64,000 bases of DNA from CAVVYW01 sp963752605 (GTDB lineage Bacteria > Actinomycetota > Thermoleophilia > Solirubrobacterales > 70-9): the NCBI GenBank assembly GCA_963752605.1, contig CAVVYW010000006.1:682001-746000 (forward strand). Direction: 5' to 3'. Made by a program: the position numbers and the translations under genes. The notes beneath the pieces were generated by a model. It made no database searches. It was given only the letters and a program-made list of their open reading frames with translations, and was not told where the DNA came from. Below are positions 59,552 to 64,000 of the stretch, one piece after another (position 1 is the stretch's first letter; each line of letters starts with the position of its first letter).

Positions 59552-60708
59552 CAGGTCGTGGGCGGCCGCAGGGTCCCGACGATGGTCTGCTGGAAGAGCA
59601 GGCGCATCGACTGGTCGGAGGCGAAGAAGAAGAACGCTCCCGCCCCCTGGCTCAGGCCGGAGAACGCGCAGAGGGCGGCGGTCGAAGCTGAGGTCTTGGT
59701 GATGGCCATGCCGGCGCTGGGGGTCGGGGTGTCACTGAAGGAGATCTGCAGGGCGAGGTTGCTGAGGTTGGGCTTCGCGTTCTTCTTCAACTTGCGCCTC
59801 ACCGTCACCTTCTTTTTCACCAGCTTTCCGTTCTTCCGCTTCTTGCGGACCTTGCGGACGAACTTGAACCGGTACTGGTCCATGATCGCCTTGGCCCGCG
59901 CGGCGAAGCCGGACGGGCCCGAGTCGGCGCAGGAGTCCTGGCTCATCACGCTCTGCGGGCCGAGCTTGCTCCCGAGGCGCGCGTTCTTCTTGTCGAGGTC
60001 CTGCGCGATCTGCCCGTAGTTCCAGGTCTCGTCGTCGATCGGGACCATTCCGCTGCGTTTGCCGGAAGCCAGGAAGTTCCCCGCGAGCGTCGCGGCCAGC
60101 AGCGCGTCGAAGGACTTGATCCGCGGCAGCGCATGCCTGAAGTCCTGGTTCCAGCCTGGGCGTCCCGGCGCGGTCGGGATGCCTGCGTTCCAGTCCATCG
60201 GCTCGAAGTCGGCCATCAGCGCGAAGACCGCGGGATGGTCGAACAGCGTGAACGCGTAGCCGGCGTTGAACGGGTCGAAGCTCAGTCCGTTCAGGGCGAT
60301 GATCCGGTTGCAGGGGAAGGCGGTGCGCAGCTTCGTGGCGAGGTCGTTCGCCACCGACGCGGTCATCGCCGGCGCCCCTGCGGATCCCGTGAAGCGGGTA
60401 TTGAGCACGAAGATGTCCTGCGGGCGGATCCGGCCACCCAACCCGCCCTTCGCCTCGACGAAGTTGGAGAAGGTCTCGACGTTGTTCTCGGTGTTGATCC
60501 GGATCAGCATCGTGAATCGCGCGGTGCTGTCGCCGGTGGGGCTGAGGCCGACGGGCTGGGTGGGGCAGCTCACCACCTGCGCCTGCGCGGAGGGGGCGAG
60601 CGCGGCGCCGATCGCCGTCATGGCGAGCGCGCTGACGAGCGCGCCGAGGAGCGCGCTGCGGGCGCGCCGGGGGATGCCACTCCGGGTGTCGGTCGCTGCT
60701 CCTGCCAT
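59551..60708 (-). CDS. secreted protein of an unrecognised three-member family, copy 3
   Basis: A 385-residue exported protein. Signal peptide: RSALLGALVSALAMTAIGAA, then LAPSAQA. Family blocks: ARFTMLIRINTENNVETFSN, DIFVLNTRFTGSAGAPAMTA, FPCNRIIALNGLSFDPFNAG, LMADFEPMDWNAG, RSGMVPIDDETWNYGQIAQD, NLALQISFSDTPTPSAGMAI and GAGAFFFFASDQSMRLLF. A very basic insert (KVRKKRKNGKLVKKKVTVRR) sits before the last part. The Asp-Trp-Glu of copies 1 and 2 is Asp-Phe-Glu here, so the acidic pair is kept. Confidence 0.75.
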   Translation of the reverse strand: MAGAATDTRSGIPRRARSALLGALVSALAMTAIGAALAPSAQAQVVSCPTQPVGLSPTGDSTARFTMLIRINTENNVETFSNFVEAKGGLGGRIRPQDIFVLNTRFTGSAGAPAMTASVANDLATKLRTAFPCNRIIALNGLSFDPFNAGYAFTLFDHPAVFALMADFEPMDWNAGIPTAPGRPGWNQDFRHALPRIKSFDALLAATLAGNFLASGKRSGMVPIDDETWNYGQIAQDLDKKNARLGSKLGPQSVMSQDSCADSGPSGFAARAKAIMDQYRFKFVRKVRKKRKNGKLVKKKVTVRRKLKKNAKPNLSNLALQISFSDTPTPSAGMAITKTSASTAALCAFSGLSQGAGAFFFFASDQSMRLLFQQTIVGTLRPPTT

Positions 60709-60801
60709 CGGGACGAGCCAGCCGCGAAGCTAGCGGCGGCACCCCTCCGAACACGCGAGGTGTCTTGCAGTAGCGCTAGCCGCGATTGGATAGCGAAACC
60801 G

Positions 60802-61737
60802 TCACCCAGAGGCGCGGCGGGCCACCAGGCCCAGCATCGCGTAAGCAACGTTTGCCGCAAGCACCGCGGTGGGCTGGCCCGGGGGGTCGTAGGGGGGCGA
60901 AACCTCGACCACGTCGAAGCCGCGGAAGTCGATCTCGGTCAGCGCCCTGACCAGGTCGAGCGCCTGCGCCGAAGAGGGGCCGCCGGCCTCCGGCGTTCCC
61001 GTAGCGGGGGCAAAGGCCGGGTCGACGAAGTCGATGTCGAAGCTGAGGAAGGCCGGGCCGTCCCCGACCCTCGCTCGAGCCCGCTCTCCGTACTCGCCGG
61101 GACTCATCTCGCGCAGCTCCCGCCACGGGACCAGCTCGAAGCCCAGCTCGCGGGCGTCCTCGAGGTCCTGCTTCGAGTAGACCGAGCCCTTCATTCCCGC
61201 CATCAGCGAGCGCGACGGATCGATCACGCCCTCCTCCACCGCCCGCCGGAACGGCGTCCCGTGGAAGTAGCGCTGGCCCCCGTAGGAGTCCCAGGTGTCC
61301 GCGTGCGAGTCCAGCAGCACCAGTCCCGGCGGTCCATGTGCCGCTGCGAACGCGCGCAGCTCAGCAAGGGCGACCAGGTGATCTCCGCCCAGAGCCAGTG
61401 GGACGGCGCCGGCCGCTTGGACCGCGTCGAGCCCCTTGGCGAGCGCCGCGACGCCGGCTTCGGCGTCGCCGGGCGGGGCCCAGACGTCGCCGAAGTCCAC
61501 GATCTCGAGTGAGCCGAGGACGTCCACGTCCGCCACCGGGTCGTAGTCGCGGAGCAACACGGACACCGAACGGATCGCCTCGGGGCCGAAGCGAGCACCC
61601 GGGCGGAAGCTCGTGCCGGCATCGAACGGGATCCCCACCACCGCGACGTCGACTCCGTCGAGCTCGGTGCGGTGCGGCCGGCGGGCGAAGGTCCGGATGC
61701 CGCTGAAGCGGGGTGGGGCGTCCTCGGGGGTGCTCAC
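60802..61737 (-). CDS. speB: agmatinase/arginase-family ureohydrolase
   Basis: Binuclear-manganese enzyme that releases urea from a guanidino compound. The 311-residue protein has GIPFDAGTSFRPGARFGPEA, LALGGDHLVALAEL (first metal His), VLLDSHADTWDSYG (metal Asp-His-Asp), FLSFDIDFVDPAFAPATGTP and EVSPPYDPPGQPTA. The neighbour downstream in the operon sense is a decarboxylase of arginine/lysine type, its start overlapping by 4 nt, so agmatinase is the best reading. It gives putrescine. Confidence 0.92.
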   Translation of the reverse strand: MSTPEDAPPRFSGIRTFARRPHRTELDGVDVAVVGIPFDAGTSFRPGARFGPEAIRSVSVLLRDYDPVADVDVLGSLEIVDFGDVWAPPGDAEAGVAALAKGLDAVQAAGAVPLALGGDHLVALAELRAFAAAHGPPGLVLLDSHADTWDSYGGQRYFHGTPFRRAVEEGVIDPSRSLMAGMKGSVYSKQDLEDARELGFELVPWRELREMSPGEYGERARARVGDGPAFLSFDIDFVDPAFAPATGTPEAGGPSSAQALDLVRALTEIDFRGFDVVEVSPPYDPPGQPTAVLAANVAYAMLGLVARRASG

Positions 61738-63272
61738 TCGCGCACCACCCGGATCGTCTTCAGGGAGCGGTCGCTCGCCCCGCGGACAAGTCCGCCGTGG
61801 GCGAGCGAGTCGGCTATGTAGGCGAGTGTCTCGCCGGTCAGCCGCTCACCCGGTAGGACGTTTGGCACGCCCGGAGGGTATGCGGCCAGGGACTCCGCGG
61901 AGACCCGGTTCTCCGCATCGTCGAAGGCGACGATCTCCTGGGCGCCGAGGAAGGCATCGCGTGGCGCCAGCTCCAGCGGCCCCCACGGGGGCGGCTCGGC
62001 GAACGCGCCGCGTTCGGAGACGTCGGACTCCCCGAGCTGCTCGGTCTCGTGATGCAGCGCCTCGATGAGGCGCTCGGCCGCGGGCGCAGCGCGCTCTCCC
62101 ATCCCGAAGACGGCGACGATCACGTTCTCGGAGAAGAGCTCGAGGATGATGTCGTCCCGCTCTCGAAGGAGCTCGGCGATGCGATGACCGGTCGCACCCG
62201 TCCCTCGCACGTCGATCGAGAGCCGGAGCGGGTCCCAGGCGGCGACGCTCTGGCGGCCGGCGAGGCGCTCGTCGAGGACGTCGAGGCCTGGGATCTCGCG
62301 GATTCGCTCTCTCGTCTCGGCGAGAGTGGCGATGGTCTCGGTGAGCAGCTCCTGGCCGCGGGTCACCGCGAAGCGGCGCGCGGCGTCGAGGGAGGCGGTG
62401 AGCAGCGCGTTCGGGCTGGTCGACTCGACCAGAGTCACCGAGCGATCCACCAGGCCCTCGTCCACCAGCTCCTTGGATCCCAGGTGCAGGATCGCCGACT
62501 GGGTGAGGCTGCCGACGATCTTGTGAGTGCTCGAGAGCACCAGGTCGGCGCCGCCCCGAAGAGCCCCCTGAGGTAGATCGTCGTGGAAGTACAGGTGGGA
62601 GCCCCAGGCCTCGTCCACCACCAACGGCAGGTCTCGGGCGTGGGCTACCTTCGCCAGCTCCTCGACGCGCGCGACCGCGCCGAAATAGGTAGGGGAGACG
62701 ACCATCGCCGCCTCGGCATCCGGCGCGTCCCCAAGCGCCTGATCGAGTGCGTCGGGCGTGACGCAATGGGCGATGCCGAGCTCCGGATCGATCTCAGGCG
62801 CGACGAACGATGGACGCAGGCCCGAGAGAACCAGCCCGTCGACGGTGGAGGAGTGGACGTTTCGCTGCACGACCACCCGGCCCCGGTGGGGAGGACCGGT
62901 CCGCGTGGTGTCCCGGGCATGCGCGAACGTCATGCAGATGGCGTGGTTCCCTCCGGATGCGCCGTTCAGGAGGAACCAGCTGCGCTCCGCCCCCCAGGCC
63001 TCCGCGGCGAGCTGCTGCGCTTGCTGAAAGGGCGTGGGCTCCGGGCCGACGTCGATGCCCTCGATTCCGCCCGGGACGTCGTGTGCGATGGCCGCGGCAC
63101 CCAGAGTCTCGATCAGCTCCGGGGCGGCGTCCGTTCCCTTATGGCCCGGGACGTGGAAGCGGCCGGGGTTCCGCGCGACGTAGGCGGCCAGCGCGTCGAG
63201 GTACGGCACTTCGGATTGGTCGGTCAAGCCCCTGGAACCTAACTGGCCGGTGGCTGCGGCTGGGTCATGCAA
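61734..63272 (-). CDS. Orn/Lys/Arg decarboxylase family, likely arginine decarboxylase
   Basis: PLP enzyme of the group III decarboxylase fold. FHVPGHKGTDAAPELIETLG, HDVPGGIEGIDVG, FLLNGASGGNHAICMTFAH, VDEAWGSHLYFHDDLPQGAL and the PLP lysine in LVLSSTHKIVGSLTQSAIL are all present. With agmatinase next to it the substrate is most likely arginine. The longest frame starts at 63272, but the TTG at 63227 (LTDQSEVPYLDALAAYVARN) begins where relatives begin and has TAGGTT 8 nt upstream. It is the first gene of the pair. Confidence 0.9.
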   Translation of the reverse strand: MHDPAAATGQLGSRGLTDQSEVPYLDALAAYVARNPGRFHVPGHKGTDAAPELIETLGAAAIAHDVPGGIEGIDVGPEPTPFQQAQQLAAEAWGAERSWFLLNGASGGNHAICMTFAHARDTTRTGPPHRGRVVVQRNVHSSTVDGLVLSGLRPSFVAPEIDPELGIAHCVTPDALDQALGDAPDAEAAMVVSPTYFGAVARVEELAKVAHARDLPLVVDEAWGSHLYFHDDLPQGALRGGADLVLSSTHKIVGSLTQSAILHLGSKELVDEGLVDRSVTLVESTSPNALLTASLDAARRFAVTRGQELLTETIATLAETRERIREIPGLDVLDERLAGRQSVAAWDPLRLSIDVRGTGATGHRIAELLRERDDIILELFSENVIVAVFGMGERAAPAAERLIEALHHETEQLGESDVSERGAFAEPPPWGPLELAPRDAFLGAQEIVAFDDAENRVSAESLAAYPPGVPNVLPGERLTGETLAYIADSLAHGGLVRGASDRSLKTIRVVRE

Positions 63273-63366
63273 GGCGGGGAAGGACGGCCAGGGGGAGAAG
63301 GAAACCGGCCGCCCTTACCGCCCGCCTGCGCCGAGGCTAAGCCCGGCGAAGACGAGGCGCATTTGT

Positions 63367-63405
63367 GGGCGGGCGCCGGAGTAGGGGGTCTCCGAACGCC
63401 CGCCC
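63367..63405. other. long GC-rich hairpin
   Basis: GGGCGGGCG (63367-63375) pairs with CGCCCGCCC (63397-63405), and inside it CGGAG (63377-63381) pairs with CTCCG (63390-63394) across TAGGGGGT. The two stems are separated by a C on one side and AA on the other. About 14 base pairs in total. It could terminate a transcript or be part of a structured RNA. Confidence 0.5.
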
Positions 63406-63478
63406 GCTGCCTCGACTCAAGTTTGCGGGTACCCCGCCTTCAGCCCCCTAAACACGACAATCCGTGCAGACGCGGTGC

Positions 63479-63688
63479 TCAGCGCTTCGCCGCGACGGCC
63501 CGCTGCAGTTGGGCCTTGTTCATGCTGGAACGGGACCTGGACTGTCCCGAACGGGCCCGGTTCTTGTTCACCGTGCGCGCAGCCATTTCCTTGGCACGCC
63601 CCGCCGAGGCGCCTCCTTGTCCTTGGTTGCTTCTGCGGCCAGCGGTACCCGCTGCGGCGAAGCCGAAACCGGTCGAGCATGCGACCAT
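63479..63688 (-). CDS. small basic protein, uncertain
   Basis: A possible 69-residue protein from ATG 63688 whose C-terminal half, AKEMAARTVNKNRARSGQSR, then SRSSMNKAQLQRAVAAKR, is like the short basic SxMNKAxL tails of actinobacterial stress or Rho-N-type proteins. The Gly-rich front (GFGFAAAGTAGRR) is less convincing, and no good ribosome-binding site precedes the ATG. It might be a real small gene with a different start. Confidence 0.3.
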   Translation of the reverse strand: MVACSTGFGFAAAGTAGRRSNQGQGGASAGRAKEMAARTVNKNRARSGQSRSRSSMNKAQLQRAVAAKR

Positions 63689-63704
63689 CGGTACGCCCCG
63701 ACGC

Positions 63705-63729
63705 GTTTGGCGATCGAGGCCACGGGTAA
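63705..63729 (+). promoter_or_regulatory. SigB/SigF-type promoter of the sigma factor gene
   Basis: GTTTGG (63705-63710) and GGGTAA (63724-63729), spaced by 13 nt, match the GTTT-N-GGGTA pattern read by alternative sigma factors of the SigB/SigF group. It lies 78 nt before the ATG of a gene encoding that kind of sigma factor, so it suggests autoregulation. Confidence 0.55.
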
Positions 63730-63807
63730 CTAGATTGGCCGGGAGAGTTATTCGCGGCCTGCGCAAAGCGGGAGATGTGGGAGCCGGTGCCGCGCCGGCA
63801 TGGTGAT

Positions 63808-64000
63808 ATGGAGGAGTCTGTCTCGAGCTCAAGTGAGAGTGCCCAGACGCCGTCCCCCGGGCCGGAGGAGCAGCTCGCGGATGAGCGAAAGCTCCTGGAG
63901 CGCTACGCCAAGGAGGAGTCACCGGCGTTGCGCGAGGAGCTGGTCGAGCGTTTCATGCCTCTCGCGCGGCGGCTGGCGGCGCGCTACGCGGGCGGCGCCG
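63808..64000 (+). CDS. sigma-70-family factor, SigB/SigF/SigG-like, N-terminal part (cut by window edge)
   Basis: The frame from ATG 63808 reads a Ser-rich head (MEESVSSSSESAQTPSPGPE) and then EEQLADERKLLERYAKEESP, LREELVERFMPLARRLAARY and AGGA to the edge. ELVERFMPLARRLAARYAGG is the start of region 2 of sigma factors of the SigB/SigF general stress group. The rest of regions 2-4 lies outside the window. No anti-sigma gene is visible before it. Confidence 0.82.
   Translation, partial: MEESVSSSSESAQTPSPGPEEQLADERKLLERYAKEESPALREELVERFMPLARRLAARYAGGA

Larger units (their letters stand above)
63273..63807. other. 535-nt interval between the decarboxylase and sigma factor genes
   Basis: It holds a strong hairpin (63367-63405), one weakly supported small basic ORF on the minus strand (63479-63688) and the SigB/SigF-type promoter of the sigma factor (63705-63729). 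I see no other gene, tRNA or repeat in it. Confidence 0.6.

Noticed and set aside
63479..63922. The longer minus-strand frame over the sigma factor start
   Set aside because: Its upstream part overlaps the sigma factor and its promoter and has no coding pattern; only the last 69 codons are kept as a weak candidate.

Overview
The window is high-GC DNA with an actinobacterial gene set: a dnaK-grpE-dnaJ-hspR chaperone operon, a separate purS, an actinobacterial-type inositol-phosphate synthase (Ino1), an LLM-class flavin oxidoreductase, and many genes that appear to be read from leaderless mRNAs (a TANNNT box 6-7 nt before ATG or GTG). The mix, and several small proteins that look familiar from that group, suggest a Thermoleophilia/Solirubrobacterales-like organism. 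That placement is inference from recall and was not tested by a search.

Layout. 0-8.7 kb: purine synthesis on the minus strand (GYD-purD-purE-purB-thioredoxin-fold protein; purC; purS-purQ-purL), with a P450 and a methyltransferase on the plus strand. 8.7-11.1 kb: a peptidoglycan hydrolase (transglycosylase plus M15-like peptidase) and a VirB8-like membrane protein, both with frame breaks. 11.1-19.4 kb: clpB, an NTF2-like protein, a serine hydrolase and the hspR-dnaJ-grpE-dnaK operon. 19.4-23.5 kb: a secreted nuclease/phosphatase-fold protein, cytochrome c, nth and an alpha/beta hydrolase. 23.5-33.5 kb: a lipid locus with two PAP2 enzymes, a GT-C-like membrane protein, a CDP-alcohol phosphatidyltransferase, ino1 and a glycosyltransferase-PHP fusion. 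A UDG-like protein, a small zinc-ribbon ORF and a GH5 endoglycoceramidase-like enzyme follow. 33.5-46.8 kb: LLM oxidoreductase, TrmA-family methyltransferase, M3-like peptidase, helical proteins, argF, lgt, SDR/ATP-grasp pair, FtsH-like protease, a cNMP-binding protein, a cold shock protein and three tRNAs (Glu, Val, Asp). 46.8-64 kb: a membrane protein with a DnaG-core-like domain, polysaccharide deacetylase, disulfide oxidoreductase, tandem S51 peptidases, ferritin, an enolase-superfamily protein, three paralogous secreted proteins of an unrecognised family, flavodoxin, Zn-dehydrogenase, agmatinase plus basic-amino-acid decarboxylase, and the start of a SigB/SigF-type sigma factor behind a matching promoter.

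How the genes work together. Ino1, the CDP-alcohol phosphatidyltransferase, the PAP2 enzymes and the glycosyltransferases make a plausible route to (glyco)phosphatidylinositol lipids. Decarboxylase and agmatinase would take arginine through agmatine to putrescine. The chaperone operon and clpB share an upstream sequence that may be the HspR site.

Data quality. Between about 8.7 and 33.5 kb most genes carry frame breaks; the ones resolved to a base look like single-base losses in G/C runs while the encoded domains stay intact. The rest of the window is almost free of them. I read this as consensus error rather than gene decay and give gene limits that span the breaks.
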